The notes: a model not told the origin generated them from the letters alone. Positions 9,470-19,526 are shown, numbered from the stretch's first letter. The stretch: 64,000 bases of DNA from Methylobacterium sp. E-065 (GCF_022829605.1 NZ_JAKSYD010000289.1:117112-181111); one strand, 5' to 3'. Program-made: numbers and translations.

Positions 9470-11038
9470 ATGCCGCAAGACCACTACGACGTCATCGTTA
9501 TCGGCTCGGGCCCCGGCGGCGGCTCGCTGACGTCGCGGCTGGCCAAGACCGGCAAGCGCATCCTGCTCTTGGAGCGCGGCGACTACCTTCCGCGCTCGCA
9601 GGACAACTGGTCGTCCAAAACCGTCTTCGTCGATGGCGCTTATCAAGCCAAGGAGACGTGGTACGGCGGCAACGGGCGGTCCTTCAGCCCGGCACTGCAC
9701 TATTATGTCGGCGGCAACTCCAAGGTCTACGGCGCCGCCCTGTTCCGGCTGCGCGCGCGCGACTTCGGCGAGGTCCGTCACGTGGACGGCCTGTCACCGG
9801 CTTGGCCGGTCTCGTATGCGGAGTTCGAGCCGTACTACGCGCAGGCGGAGGCGCTGTTCGCAGTGCACGGCAACCGCGGCGAGGATCCGAACGAGCCGTG
9901 GTCAAGCGGTCCCTACGACCATCCGGCGGTCAGCCACGAGCCGCGCATCCAGAAGCTCTCGGACGACTGGGCCAAGCTCGGTCTCAACCCGTACCACCTG
10001 CCGCTCGGCATCAAGCTCGACGAGCGGAACGGCAAGCCGACGCCGACGAGCATCTGCATCCGCTGCGACGCCTTCGACGGCTTCCCGTGCCTCCTCAACG
10101 GCAAGGCCGACGCGCAGGTGATGACCGTCGACCCGACGCTCGCACGCCACGACAACGTCACCCTGCTCGTCAATGCCTACGTTTCGACGCTGGAGACCGA
10201 TCCCTCGGGCCGGACGGTGACCGGGGTTCGCGTGACCCGCGAGGGGCAGGACGAGCGCTACACCGCCGACATTGTCGTGGTCGCGTGCGGCGCACTCTCC
10301 TCGGCGCTGCTGCTCCTGCGCTCGGCCAACGCGGCCCACCCGAACGGGCTCGCCAACGGCTCGGATCAGGTCGGGCGCAACTACATGCGCCACACCATGT
10401 CGGTGCTGATGGCCCTGTCGAAGGAGGTCAACGACACCGTCTTCCAGAAGACCCTCGCGGTCTCGGACTTCTACTTCGGATCGAAGGAGTGGGAGTTCCC
10501 GATGGGTCTGATCCAGATGTGCGCTAAGACGCATCCGGAGCAGATCCGCGGCGAGGAGTTTCCGAAATGGACCGGGTTCCTCCCGAACGCGCCGTTCGAG
10601 ATGGTGGCGCGCCATTCCATGGACTTCTGGCTGCAGAGCGAGGACCTGCCGCACCCCGACAACCGGGTGATGCTGGGCTCGGACGGCCGGGTCATCCTCG
10701 ACGTGCGCGAGACCAACCGCGAGGCGCACGACCGCCTGCGCGGCAAGCTCGAGGACCTGCTCCGGCCCGGCGGCCTCTACACCTACCTGTTCGAGCGCTC
10801 GCTCTACCTTGGCAAGGATATTCCTTTGAGTGGCACCGCGCACCAGGCCGGCACGCTGCGCTTCGGCACTGACCCGAAGGCGTCGGTGCTAAACCTGAAC
10901 TGCAAAGCGCACGAGCTCGACAACCTCTACGTCACGGACGCGAGCTTCTTCCCGTCGATCGGCGCCGTGAACCCCACGCTGACGATCATCGCCAACGCCC
11001 TGCGCGTGGCCGACCACATCGCCGACAGGCTGGCCTAG
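9470..11038 (+). CDS. GMC-family flavoprotein oxidoreductase
   Basis: 522 residues. The N-terminal Rossmann FAD-binding motif is VIGSGPGGGSLTSRLA at residues 10-25, ending in LLLERG. The C-terminal GMC domain carries the active-site His in GTAHQAGTLRFG and the Asn in GAVNPTLTIIANAL. A Cys-rich stretch CIRCDAFDGFPC lies at about residue 190. Family members oxidise alcohols or sugars such as glucose, gluconate or choline and pass electrons to quinone or a partner cytochrome. No Tat or Sec signal is visible. The gene is flanked by lactonase, GH15 and DoxX genes, so a sugar or polyol is the likely substrate, but the exact one is unknown. Confidence 0.87.
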   Translation: MPQDHYDVIVIGSGPGGGSLTSRLAKTGKRILLLERGDYLPRSQDNWSSKTVFVDGAYQAKETWYGGNGRSFSPALHYYVGGNSKVYGAALFRLRARDFGEVRHVDGLSPAWPVSYAEFEPYYAQAEALFAVHGNRGEDPNEPWSSGPYDHPAVSHEPRIQKLSDDWAKLGLNPYHLPLGIKLDERNGKPTPTSICIRCDAFDGFPCLLNGKADAQVMTVDPTLARHDNVTLLVNAYVSTLETDPSGRTVTGVRVTREGQDERYTADIVVVACGALSSALLLLRSANAAHPNGLANGSDQVGRNYMRHTMSVLMALSKEVNDTVFQKTLAVSDFYFGSKEWEFPMGLIQMCAKTHPEQIRGEEFPKWTGFLPNAPFEMVARHSMDFWLQSEDLPHPDNRVMLGSDGRVILDVRETNREAHDRLRGKLEDLLRPGGLYTYLFERSLYLGKDIPLSGTAHQAGTLRFGTDPKASVLNLNCKAHELDNLYVTDASFFPSIGAVNPTLTIIANALRVADHIADRLA

Positions 11039-11119
11039 GCAGCACAACGTTCCATCACGTGCATGCCGCCGGAAGGCTGGCCGACGCACTCGGCATGGGC
11101 TTCTTTGGGGAGAAGAATT

Positions 11120-12886
11120 TTGAGCAAACCTATCGAAAGCTATGCCTTGATCGGCGATGGGGAGACCGCCGCTCTGGTCGCTTGGGATGGCTCGATCGAC
11201 TGGCTGTGCTGGCCGGATTTCGACGACGACGCGTGTTTTTGCGCGCTTCTCGGGACCGAGAAGAATGGCCGCTGGTCGATCGCCCCCCGGGGACCTGTCA
11301 TACATGTCAGCCGTCGGTATCGCGGCGACACGATGATCCTCGAGACGGAGATGAGGACAGCCGACGGAACCGTTCGGATCACGGACTTCATGCCGATCCG
11401 CGAGACGCAATCGGCTCTGGTGCGTATCGTTGAGGGGCTGTCGGGCACCGTCGCATTGGAGTGCAACGTGTGTCCACGCTTCGATTACGGCGCCCTAAAG
11501 CCGTGGTGGGAGGTCTGCGAGGACGGCGCCGTGGCGGTAGCTGGCCGGCATCGTTTGACACTCCGCGCGAGCATGCCTGCCACTGTCGAGGATGGTGATG
11601 CGAAGGCGGCATTCACGCTGCGCGAGGGCGAGCGCCACACTTTCGTCCTATCCCGCACCTCCGCTTGGGACGCCGACGTGCCGCGCCTCGACATCGAGGC
11701 CGCGCTGACTGCAACGCAAGCTCATTGGGAGCGCTGGATCGCCGGTTTCGATGCCGCGCGAACCCGCTGGCCCGCTGCAGTCAAGCGCTCCCTCCTGACG
11801 CTGAAGGCCTTGACGCACGCGCGCTCGGGCGGACTGATCGCAGCGCCGACTACCAGCCTGCCCGAAGTGCCGGCCGGCGGCATGAACTGGGATTATCGTT
11901 ACGCCTGGCTGCGCGATTCGACCTTCACGCTCGGCGCGTTTCTCAATGCCGGCTTCACAACCGAGGCGACCGCCTGGCGCGACTGGCTCCTGCGGGCCAT
12001 CGCCGGAGATCCGGACGCGCTTCGCATCATGTACCGCGTCGACGGGTCGAGGCACCTGTCCGAATGGACCGTCGACGCCCTTCCCGGCTACCGGGAGGCG
12101 CGGCCCGTGCGTATAGGCAATGCCGCCTCCACCCAGAAGCAGCTCGACATCTACGGCGAGGTCCTCGACACCCTGGCTCTCGCGCGCAGGGCCGGCATAG
12201 AGGCAACGGACCATCAACGTGCGGTCGAACGGCGCCTCGTCGAACACCTCGCCCGGATCTGGCAGGATCGCGGTGCGGGGATCTGGGAATCGCGTGGGGA
12301 TCCGAAGCGGTACACCTATTCCAAGGCCATGTGCTGGGTCGGCTTCGACCGGGTGCTCCGGCATTGCGACCCGTCCGAGACGCTTCGCGCGACGCTGACG
12401 GCGAACCGGGACCGGGCGCATGCTGAGGTCTGCCGCGAGGGCTGGAACGCCGGCCTCGGCACCTTCACGCAGAGCTATGGCAGCCATGAACTCGACGCGA
12501 GCCTCCTGCTCCTTCCGCTCGTCGGCTTCCTGAAGGCCGACGAGCCGCGCATGGCGGCGACGATCGAGCGGATCAGGACCGACCTCGACCAGGACGGCCT
12601 GATCCGACGCATGCGGGCGAAGGGGGACGCCAGCGACGAGGGGGCGTTCCTGCCCTGCTCGCTCTGGATGGCCGATTGCCTGCGGCTCCAGGGGCGACAC
12701 GAATTGGCCGAAGCCTACCTCGAACGCGTGCTCGGCGTGGCCAACGATGTCGGGCTTCTCTCTGAGGAATACGACGTCCCCGGCCGCTGCCTCAGCGGGA
12801 ACTTTCCGCAGGCCCTGACGCATCTCGGCGTCGTGAACACAGCGTTGAGCCTGTCCGGCCCGGTCATCGACCGCGGCGGCGGCTGA
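11120..12886 (+). CDS. Glycoside hydrolase family 15 protein (trehalase/glucoamylase-like)
   Basis: 588 residues from TTG 11120, which has GGGGAG at a good distance; an ATG at 11063 is open but adds a leader unlike the family (SKPIESYALIGDG is the usual N-terminus). An N-terminal beta-sandwich domain is followed by the (alpha/alpha)6 barrel with MNWDYRYAWLRDSTFTLGAF. The C-terminal catalytic Glu lies in GLLSEEYD. Bacterial proteins of this architecture hydrolyse trehalose or alpha-glucans to glucose. There is no signal peptide, so it is probably cytosolic. It would supply glucose to the neighbouring dehydrogenases and lactonases. Confidence 0.87.
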   Translation: MSKPIESYALIGDGETAALVAWDGSIDWLCWPDFDDDACFCALLGTEKNGRWSIAPRGPVIHVSRRYRGDTMILETEMRTADGTVRITDFMPIRETQSALVRIVEGLSGTVALECNVCPRFDYGALKPWWEVCEDGAVAVAGRHRLTLRASMPATVEDGDAKAAFTLREGERHTFVLSRTSAWDADVPRLDIEAALTATQAHWERWIAGFDAARTRWPAAVKRSLLTLKALTHARSGGLIAAPTTSLPEVPAGGMNWDYRYAWLRDSTFTLGAFLNAGFTTEATAWRDWLLRAIAGDPDALRIMYRVDGSRHLSEWTVDALPGYREARPVRIGNAASTQKQLDIYGEVLDTLALARRAGIEATDHQRAVERRLVEHLARIWQDRGAGIWESRGDPKRYTYSKAMCWVGFDRVLRHCDPSETLRATLTANRDRAHAEVCREGWNAGLGTFTQSYGSHELDASLLLLPLVGFLKADEPRMAATIERIRTDLDQDGLIRRMRAKGDASDEGAFLPCSLWMADCLRLQGRHELAEAYLERVLGVANDVGLLSEEYDVPGRCLSGNFPQALTHLGVVNTALSLSGPVIDRGGG

Positions 12887-12975
12887 CGGTCGCGCGCGAG
12901 CCACTCCGATCGCTTGGTTCTGCGAACGCCGCCCGAACGCTCGGACGCCGAGTGTCGCCTCGAGGAGATGACGCC

Positions 12976-13911
12976 ATGCCCGAATTGCTTCGCCATGCAG
13001 GTGCGCCGCATCCGGTCCCGCACGTCGATGCGCCGCGGGCCGGCGATCCGCGCTTCGCGGCGGTCGTACCGCACGATGCGCGGCTCATATCCCTCTACGA
13101 CCAGGCGACGTTCAGTGAGGGCCCCGTGTGGTGGCCGGCCCGGCAGCTGCTGGTCTGGTCCGATGTCGAGGGGCGCCGCGTCCTCGGCTGGCGGGAAGAC
13201 GGGCGCGTGGAGGTGGTGGTCGACGCCACGCCGTTTATCAACGGGCATACGATCGACCGCGACGGCGCATTGATCCATTGCGAGCATGGGACGCGGCGCC
13301 TGTCGCGGACGATGCCGGATGGCCGCTACGAGATCGTCGTCGACGCGTATGGCGGCAAGCGGTTCAATTCGCCGGACGACGTGACTTGCGCTGCCGACGG
13401 CGCGTTGTGGTTCACCGACCCCGGCTACGGTCTCGTCCTGCCCAAGCAGGGTGCGCTCGCCGAGGCCGAACTCGACCATCGCAGCGTCTACCGGTTCGAC
13501 CCGAACACCGGCGCGGTGTCACGCATGGCCGACCTCGAACAGCCCAATGGCCTCGCCTTCGCGCCCGACGAACGGACGCTCTACGTCACCGATACCTCCC
13601 GCTCCCTCGGCGGAGGGCGCCACACGATCTTCGCCTTCGACGTGGCCCACGACCACGCTCTGACGAACCGTCGCGTCTTCGCCGAGATTGAGCCCGGCAT
13701 ACCGGACGGCCTGCGGACCGACAGCCGCAGCTGGGTCTGGACGAGTTCGGAGGCTGGAATCCAGGTGTTCTCCGCCGAGGGGCATCGGCTCGGGCTGATC
13801 CCGACGCCGCAGGTCTGCTCCAACCTATGCTTCTCGCCCGACGAGCGGACGCTGTTCGTCACCTCGAAGCAGCACCTCTACGCGCTCGATCTCACCGGCC
13901 GAGCTGGGTGA
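12976..13911 (+). CDS. SMP-30/gluconolactonase family protein (second copy)
   Basis: About 311 residues from ATG 12976, chosen because GAGGAG sits eight bases upstream; GTG 12952 is open but has no such site. The propeller motifs match the first copy at 7277: SEGPVWWP, NSPDDVTC and IPDGLRTD give the metal-binding Glu, Asn and Asp. The two proteins share long collinear blocks such as ELDHRSVYRFD, so they are paralogues. The gene follows the GH15 gene on the same strand by 90 bp, which suggests co-transcription. Its likely role is hydrolysing sugar lactones released by the GMC enzymes. Confidence 0.87.
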   Translation: MPELLRHAGAPHPVPHVDAPRAGDPRFAAVVPHDARLISLYDQATFSEGPVWWPARQLLVWSDVEGRRVLGWREDGRVEVVVDATPFINGHTIDRDGALIHCEHGTRRLSRTMPDGRYEIVVDAYGGKRFNSPDDVTCAADGALWFTDPGYGLVLPKQGALAEAELDHRSVYRFDPNTGAVSRMADLEQPNGLAFAPDERTLYVTDTSRSLGGGRHTIFAFDVAHDHALTNRRVFAEIEPGIPDGLRTDSRSWVWTSSEAGIQVFSAEGHRLGLIPTPQVCSNLCFSPDERTLFVTSKQHLYALDLTGRAG

Positions 13912-14088
13912 GCCTGCCTCACGAGATCGTCAGATTGCGCGCAACTTAGCCAGGAACCGCACATCCACAGTCAGGTTAGCCAGGAACGAGCGCGCGACCC
14001 GACGCGGTGCACCTCGACGCCGGCCCGCAGCTTCCTCACCCGCACCGCCGTCTGCACGGACGCCGCCCCACATCGACAGGCACCAGAC

Positions 14089-15876
14089 ATGGCCGAAACC
14101 GTCGCCGACTTCTTCTGGAAACGTCTTGCCGAGTGGGGCGTGAAGAAGATCTTCGGCTACCCCGGCGACGGCATCAACGGCCTGCTCGGCGCGATGCAGC
14201 GCACCGACCTGCCTTTCGAGTTCATCCAAGTGCGCCACGAGGAGATGGCCGCCTTCATGGCGGCGGCCTACGCCAAGTTCACCGGCGAGGTTGGCGTATG
14301 CATGGCCACCTCCGGACCGGGCGCGACCCACTTGCTGACCGGCATGTACGATGCGCACATGGACCACGTGCCTCTGCTCGCCATCGCCGGGCAGCAGGCC
14401 CGCAACGTCAACGGCGCGCACTACCAGCAGGAATTCGACCTCACCAGTGTGTTCAAGGATGTCGCCGCCTACGTGCAGCAGGCCTCCTCGCCCGCCCAGG
14501 TCCGCCACATCGTCGATCGTGCCATGCGCATCGCCAAGGCGGAAAGGAAGGTCTCGGCGATCATCCTGCCCAACGACCTGCAGGACGTTCCCTACGAGGC
14601 ACCGGTCCGGGCGCACGGCAACACGTTCTCCGGCGTCGGCTACACGGCGCCGAAGGTCGTGCCGTTCGAGGCCGACCTTCGCCGTGCCGCCGACGTGCTG
14701 AACGCGGGCAAGAAGGTCGCGATCCTTGTCGGCGCCGGCGCGCTGCACGCCACCGACGAAGTGATCGCGGTGGCGGAGAAACTCCAGGCGGGCGTCGCCA
14801 AGGCGCTGCTCGGCAAGGCGGCGCTGCCCGACGACCTCCCCTTCGTCACTGGCACGATCGGTCTCCTCGGCTCCAAGCCGTCCTCGGACATGATGGAGGA
14901 GTGCGACACCCTACTAATGATCGGCTCCGGCTTTCCCTGGGCCGAGTTCCTGCCCGAGGAAGGCCAGGCTCGCGGCGTGCAGATCGACATCGCGCCCGAG
15001 ATGCTTTCGCTGCGCTACCCGATGGAGGTGCCGCTCTGTGGCGAGTCCGCCGAGACCCTTCGCCTTCTGCTGCCGCTCCTGGAACAGAAGAAAGAAGGCG
15101 GCTCCTGGCGCAAGGGCATCGAGAAGGGGATGGTCTCCTGGTGGAAGGAGGCCGAGGACCGGGCGATGGCCAAGGCCAACCCGGTCAACCCGCAGCGCGT
15201 CACGTGGGAACTGTCCCCGCGCATGCCCGAGCGGGCGATCATCACCTCTGATTCCGGTTCCTGCGCCAACTGGTTCGCCCGCGACCTGAAAATGCGCCGT
15301 GGCCAGATGTGCTCGCTGTCGGGTGGCCTCGCCTCCATGGGTGCCGCGGTGCCCTACGCCATCGCCGCTAAGGTGGCCCATCCCGATCGGCCGGTGATCG
15401 CGCTGGTCGGCGACGGCGCGATGCAGATGAACAACATGGCCGAGCTCATCACCGTCTCGAAGTACATGCACCGCTGGTCGAACAAGACCTGGATCTGCTG
15501 CGTGTTCAACAATGAGGACCTGAATCAGGTCACCTGGGAGCAGCGGGTGATGGAGGGCAACCCGAAGTTCGAGGCGAGCCAGACGATCCCGAACGTGCCC
15601 TACCACAAGTTCGCCGAGCTCATCGGACTGAAGGGCATCTACGTCGACGATCCGGAGTGTATGGGCGCGGCCTGGGACGAGGCTCTGGCGAGCCCGGTGC
15701 CGGTGGTGCTGGAGGTGAAGACCGATCCCGAGGTGCCGCCGCTGCCGCCGTTCTTCACCTTCCAGCAGGTGCGGAACTTCATGTCGATGCTCGGCAAGGG
15801 GGACCCGAAGGAGCGCCACCTGCTCGTCGACACCGCGCGGCAGGTACTGAGCTCCGTCCTGCCCGGCAGCAAGTAG
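14089..15876 (+). CDS. Thiamine-pyrophosphate enzyme, pyruvate oxidase-like
   Basis: 595 residues in the classical three-domain TPP order. The N-terminal PYR domain has the cofactor-activating Glu in RHEEMAAFMA. The central Rossmann-like domain spans ~190-330 and the C-terminal PP domain has the GDGAMQ ... NNEDL metal/TPP motif near residue 440. It resembles proteins annotated as TPP-requiring enzymes close to PoxB and acetolactate synthase. The length and the C-terminal extension (FFTFQQVRNFMSML) suggest a peripheral membrane pyruvate:quinone oxidoreductase. The cyo operon downstream would reoxidise the quinol. The substrate is inferred, not shown. Confidence 0.85.
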   Translation: MAETVADFFWKRLAEWGVKKIFGYPGDGINGLLGAMQRTDLPFEFIQVRHEEMAAFMAAAYAKFTGEVGVCMATSGPGATHLLTGMYDAHMDHVPLLAIAGQQARNVNGAHYQQEFDLTSVFKDVAAYVQQASSPAQVRHIVDRAMRIAKAERKVSAIILPNDLQDVPYEAPVRAHGNTFSGVGYTAPKVVPFEADLRRAADVLNAGKKVAILVGAGALHATDEVIAVAEKLQAGVAKALLGKAALPDDLPFVTGTIGLLGSKPSSDMMEECDTLLMIGSGFPWAEFLPEEGQARGVQIDIAPEMLSLRYPMEVPLCGESAETLRLLLPLLEQKKEGGSWRKGIEKGMVSWWKEAEDRAMAKANPVNPQRVTWELSPRMPERAIITSDSGSCANWFARDLKMRRGQMCSLSGGLASMGAAVPYAIAAKVAHPDRPVIALVGDGAMQMNNMAELITVSKYMHRWSNKTWICCVFNNEDLNQVTWEQRVMEGNPKFEASQTIPNVPYHKFAELIGLKGIYVDDPECMGAAWDEALASPVPVVLEVKTDPEVPPLPPFFTFQQVRNFMSMLGKGDPKERHLLVDTARQVLSSVLPGSK

Positions 15877-16036
15877 GATCGGCCTCCCGGCACGCGGGAA
15901 GACCCGTCGATCGGATCGATGACGGCGCGAGCCTTCCGGGATCTTGCGCGGATCGGAAGCTACTGTCTCGATAAGGTACCGGTTCCACATCGCGGGGCGA
16001 TCCGGCCCAGACGCTTGCTCGAATTCCAGGACATCG

Positions 16037-17134
16037 ATGCCTATGCCGTCTAGTCGCGCGCCGCATCTGCGCGAGCGTCACCGATCCTCGGCGGATGCCG
16101 CAGGTGGCGTTGTGCCGCCGACCCTTCGTCGGGCCTCGCCGTTGTGCCTGGAACTTCCTGGACATCCGGTCGCGACGCTCGCCCTCGCCGCCGCCGGCGC
16201 GGGCCTGCTGACTTGGCTCGCCGCCGGTCGATCGAAGCGTGCAGGTCCGGCGTCCCAGGGCGGCCGGCAGGCACTGCCCGATCGTGGGCGCAGCTACGGT
16301 TCGCGCGGCGCGGAAGTGACCGCCAGCGCCGCGCAACGTCTCAACCACGCCTCCTCCATGCTCGCCGCCTCCGTGCTGTTCGATTCGGGACTGGAGCATT
16401 ATCGCGGCCAGTTCTTCAACCGGGCGATGTACACCCCGATCGTGGTGTCGAGCATCACCCTGGCCTCGTCGCTGCACGGGGCGGGCGACACAGACCCCGG
16501 CAGTTCGCGGGTTCGCCACGCCGCGCAGGCCCTCGCCGGGCTCACCGGCCTCGTGGGCTTCGGCTTCCACGCCTGGAACGTCGGCAAGCGTGAGGGCGGG
16601 TATTCCTTCCAGAACCTGTTCTATGCCGCCCCGATCGGGGCGCCGATGGCGCTGACGCTCGCCGGCATCCTCGGCGTCGTCGCCGAACGGGTGCGCGATG
16701 CCGACCCGGACGCGCCGGAGCTGGCCGGCCTGCCCGCCGGCAAGGTCCTCGCCCTGGCCACCGCCGGGATGCTGCTCGGCACGACCGCGGAGGCCGGGCT
16801 GCTGCATTTCCGCGGTGCGTTCCAGAACCCGGCCATGCTGCTGCCGGTGACGCTGCCGCCGCTCGGCGCCGCGGCGCTGGCGCTCGCCGCCACCCGCGCA
16901 CCCGGCGCGTCCCAGACCGAGGCCAAGGCGGCGATGTGGGCGGTCTCGGCCATGGGGATCATCGGCGTAGCCTTCCACGCCTACGGCGTTGCCAGAATGA
17001 TGGGCGGCTGGGGCAACTGGCGCCAGAACCTCATCGACGGGCCGCCGCTCCCGGCGCCTCCCTCCTTCTCCGGCGTCGCGCTGGGCGGTCTCGCCGCCCT
17101 CGAACTCCTCGAACGTCACCGCTCCCGGTTCTAG
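16037..17134 (+). CDS. Multi-pass membrane protein of unknown function
   Basis: 365 residues from ATG 16037; an upstream GTG at 15944 is open but gives a low-complexity leader. About seven hydrophobic helices separate charged loops. Two loops are internally similar (LNHASSMLAASVLFDSGLEH and AGMLLGTTAEAGLLHF), each ending in HYRGQFFN or FRGAFQNP and followed by PIVV or LPVT, which points to an internal duplication. A conserved-looking GFGFHAWN/GVAFHAYG pair follows the same pattern. The stop is 13 bp before the gluconate dehydrogenase subunit gene, so it is likely in that operon, perhaps as a membrane anchor or quinone-linked subunit. Confidence 0.68.
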   Translation: MPMPSSRAPHLRERHRSSADAAGGVVPPTLRRASPLCLELPGHPVATLALAAAGAGLLTWLAAGRSKRAGPASQGGRQALPDRGRSYGSRGAEVTASAAQRLNHASSMLAASVLFDSGLEHYRGQFFNRAMYTPIVVSSITLASSLHGAGDTDPGSSRVRHAAQALAGLTGLVGFGFHAWNVGKREGGYSFQNLFYAAPIGAPMALTLAGILGVVAERVRDADPDAPELAGLPAGKVLALATAGMLLGTTAEAGLLHFRGAFQNPAMLLPVTLPPLGAAALALAATRAPGASQTEAKAAMWAVSAMGIIGVAFHAYGVARMMGGWGNWRQNLIDGPPLPAPPSFSGVALGGLAALELLERHRSRF

Positions 17135-17147
17135 CCCCCGAGGTCCC

Positions 17148-17807
17148 GTGCAATCCCGAAAAGACCTCTTTCCAGGCTACGACGTGCTCGCCAAGCGCGA
17201 CACGCCCTCCTGGAATCCCAAGACCCGGTCCGTGATCGACGAGCGGCTGGCGATCACGCCGAGAACGCACCGCTTTCTCGACGCAGCGGAGTTCGCCACC
17301 CTCCTGGCTGTCGCCGGGCGCATCGTGCCCCAGCCGGCCGGCCGCACCGATCCGGTGCCGGCGGCGGCGATGGTCGACCACAAGCTCGCGAGCGGGGAGC
17401 ACGACGGCTACCGTCAGGCCGGCCTGCCCGAGCAGGGCACGGCGTGGCGCCTCGGCCTCAAGGCCCTCGATGCCGAGGCGCGTGCGGCCTTCGGCGCGGC
17501 CTTCGGCGAGCTCGGTGCCTGGGCGCAGGATATGCTGCTGAAGACTTGCGAAGACGGCGCGCTGCGCGGTCCGGCCTGGGCCGACATGCCGAGCGACCTG
17601 TTCTTCAAGAAGCGGATCATCCCCGATCTCGTGAAGGCCTACTACGCCCATCCCACGGCCTGGAACGAGATCGGCTGGGGCGGTCCGGCGAGTCCGCGCG
17701 GCTACGTCCGCATGGATTTCGACCGGCGCGACCCATGGGAGGCGACCGAGGCCAAGCCCGGCCGCGAGGAAGAGGCCTACCAAGAGAACCTGCGCGTCGG
17801 CCGCTGA
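17148..17807 (+). CDS. Gluconate 2-dehydrogenase subunit 3 family protein
   Basis: 219 residues from GTG 17148. The central part (FLDAAEFATLLAVAGRIVPQ ... AAAMVDHKLA ... FFKKRIIPDLVKAYYAHPTAWNEIGW) is the signature of the small subunit that accompanies GMC-type gluconate 2-dehydrogenases and fructose or sorbitol dehydrogenases. This copy has no Tat signal, unlike the periplasmic enzymes, so the complex may be cytosolic or secreted by its partner. It ends six bases before the large flavoprotein gene, consistent with a heteromeric enzyme. Confidence 0.85.
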   Translation: MQSRKDLFPGYDVLAKRDTPSWNPKTRSVIDERLAITPRTHRFLDAAEFATLLAVAGRIVPQPAGRTDPVPAAAMVDHKLASGEHDGYRQAGLPEQGTAWRLGLKALDAEARAAFGAAFGELGAWAQDMLLKTCEDGALRGPAWADMPSDLFFKKRIIPDLVKAYYAHPTAWNEIGWGGPASPRGYVRMDFDRRDPWEATEAKPGREEEAYQENLRVGR

Positions 17808-17813
17808 GGATCG

Positions 17814-19526
17814 TTGATCGACATGCGACTTTCCGGAACCGGCACCGCCGCAGACAATCCGAGCCGCGGCACGCCCGCCGACGATCCGATGCACCGGCCC
17901 CGCGCCGTCGACGGGCGCGCGCCTGACGTGATGCGCAGGGGCGAGTGGGTGCCGATGCGCCAGTTCCGCGACGAGGAGGAGGTCGATTTCGTCATCGTCG
18001 GCACCGGCGCCGGGGGTGGGACGCTGGCGTGCCGCCTGGCCGAGCACGGCTTCACGGTCGCGGCGCTGGATGCCGGCCCGTACTGGCGCCCGCTGGAGGA
18101 CTTCGCCTCCGACGAGATGCATCAATCGAAGCTCTACTGGACCGACGAGCGCATCGTCGACGGCGAGAACCCGTTGCAGATGGGCTCGAACAATTCCGGC
18201 AAGTCGGTGGGCGGCTCCACCGTGCACTATGCCATGGTCGCCCTGCGGTTCCGGCCCGAATGGTTCAAGTCGCGCACGCTGCTCGGCTACGGTGCGGACT
18301 GGCCGCTCGATTGGCGCGAGATGTGGTCGTACTACGATCAGGTCGAGGACGACTTGAAGATCTCCGGTCCGGTCACTTATCCGTGGGGCCCCAAGCGCCC
18401 GCGCTACCGCTACCGTGCCCACGAGCTGAACGCCGCCGCCAAGGTGCTCGCCCGCGGGGCCGAGGCGATGGGCATCGACTGGACGCCGACGCCGCTCGCC
18501 ACCGTCTCGGCACCGCGCGGCGACAGCCCCCCTTGCGTCTACCGCGGCTTCTGCACGGTCGGCTGCTCCACGAACGCCAAGCAGAGCGTCCTCGTGACCT
18601 ACCTGCCGCGGGCGCTGGCGGCCGGTGCGGAGATCCGAGATCTCGCCATGGTCGGGCGGATCGAGACCAAGGACGGGCGCGCCACAGGGGTGCACTATTT
18701 TCGCGATGGGCGCTGGCGCTTCCAGCGCGCCAGGAACGTGGTGGTGGCGGGCTACGCCATCGAGACGCCGCGCCTGCTCCTGATGTCGGCCAACCGCGAG
18801 TTTCCGGACGGGCTCGCCAACTCCTCCGGTCTGGTGGGCAAGAACCTCATCGTCCAGGGCAACCAGGCCGTCTGGGGCGACTTCGAGGAAGAGATCCGCA
18901 GCTACAAGGGGCCGCCCTCACTCGCTGTCACCGAACATTGGAACTACGAGGATCGGGGCAAGGATTTCCATGGCGGCTACTGTTACATGAGCCAGGGGCC
19001 GCTTCCGACGCTCTGGGGCAGCACTCAGGCCGGTGCGCACGGCCTCTGGGGCGAGGCGCTGGTCTCCGAGATGCAGCGCTACAATCACGTCGCCGGGCTG
19101 AAGATCGTCTCGGAATACCTCGCCCAGGAGCGCAACCGGGTCACCCTCTCCGACGAGACGGATCAGTACGGGCTGCCCATCCCGCGCATCACCTATTCCT
19201 GGTGCGACAACGACAAGGCTCTGAACCGTCACGGCCTCGATTTCATGGGCCAAGCCCTCGCCGCCGCGGGCGGTCGCAACATCTGGGAGCAGGGCGACGA
19301 CACCAACCACCTCTACGGCACCGCCCGGATGGGTCACGATTCCAAGACCTCGGTCGTGAACGGCGATTGCCGTTCCTGGGACATCCCCAACCTCTGGGTC
19401 TGTGATGGCTCGGTCTTCCCGACGACCGGCGGCGTGAACCCGTCGCTCACCATCCAGGCGATCGCCTTGCGCACGGCCGACCGGATCAGGGCGATGGCAC
19501 GCGGCGGGGACCGCCGCGATGCCTGA
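17814..19526 (+). CDS. GMC oxidoreductase, gluconate-2-dehydrogenase-type large subunit
   Basis: 570 residues from TTG 17814, with ATG 17823 as an alternative. The FAD Rossmann motif is VGTGAGGGTLACRLAEHG near residue 62. A Cys-rich loop CVYRGFCTVGC, typical of the gluconate/sorbose/fructose dehydrogenase branch, lies near residue 240. The active-site His is in NHLYGTARMG and the Asn in GGVNPSLTIQAIAL. It directly follows the subunit-3 gene and overlaps cyoA by eight bases. The gene order dehydrogenase-quinol oxidase argues that it reduces ubiquinone while oxidising a sugar acid or polyol. The similar gene at 9470 lacks the subunit-3 partner. Confidence 0.87.
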   Translation: MIDMRLSGTGTAADNPSRGTPADDPMHRPRAVDGRAPDVMRRGEWVPMRQFRDEEEVDFVIVGTGAGGGTLACRLAEHGFTVAALDAGPYWRPLEDFASDEMHQSKLYWTDERIVDGENPLQMGSNNSGKSVGGSTVHYAMVALRFRPEWFKSRTLLGYGADWPLDWREMWSYYDQVEDDLKISGPVTYPWGPKRPRYRYRAHELNAAAKVLARGAEAMGIDWTPTPLATVSAPRGDSPPCVYRGFCTVGCSTNAKQSVLVTYLPRALAAGAEIRDLAMVGRIETKDGRATGVHYFRDGRWRFQRARNVVVAGYAIETPRLLLMSANREFPDGLANSSGLVGKNLIVQGNQAVWGDFEEEIRSYKGPPSLAVTEHWNYEDRGKDFHGGYCYMSQGPLPTLWGSTQAGAHGLWGEALVSEMQRYNHVAGLKIVSEYLAQERNRVTLSDETDQYGLPIPRITYSWCDNDKALNRHGLDFMGQALAAAGGRNIWEQGDDTNHLYGTARMGHDSKTSVVNGDCRSWDIPNLWVCDGSVFPTTGGVNPSLTIQAIALRTADRIRAMARGGDRRDA

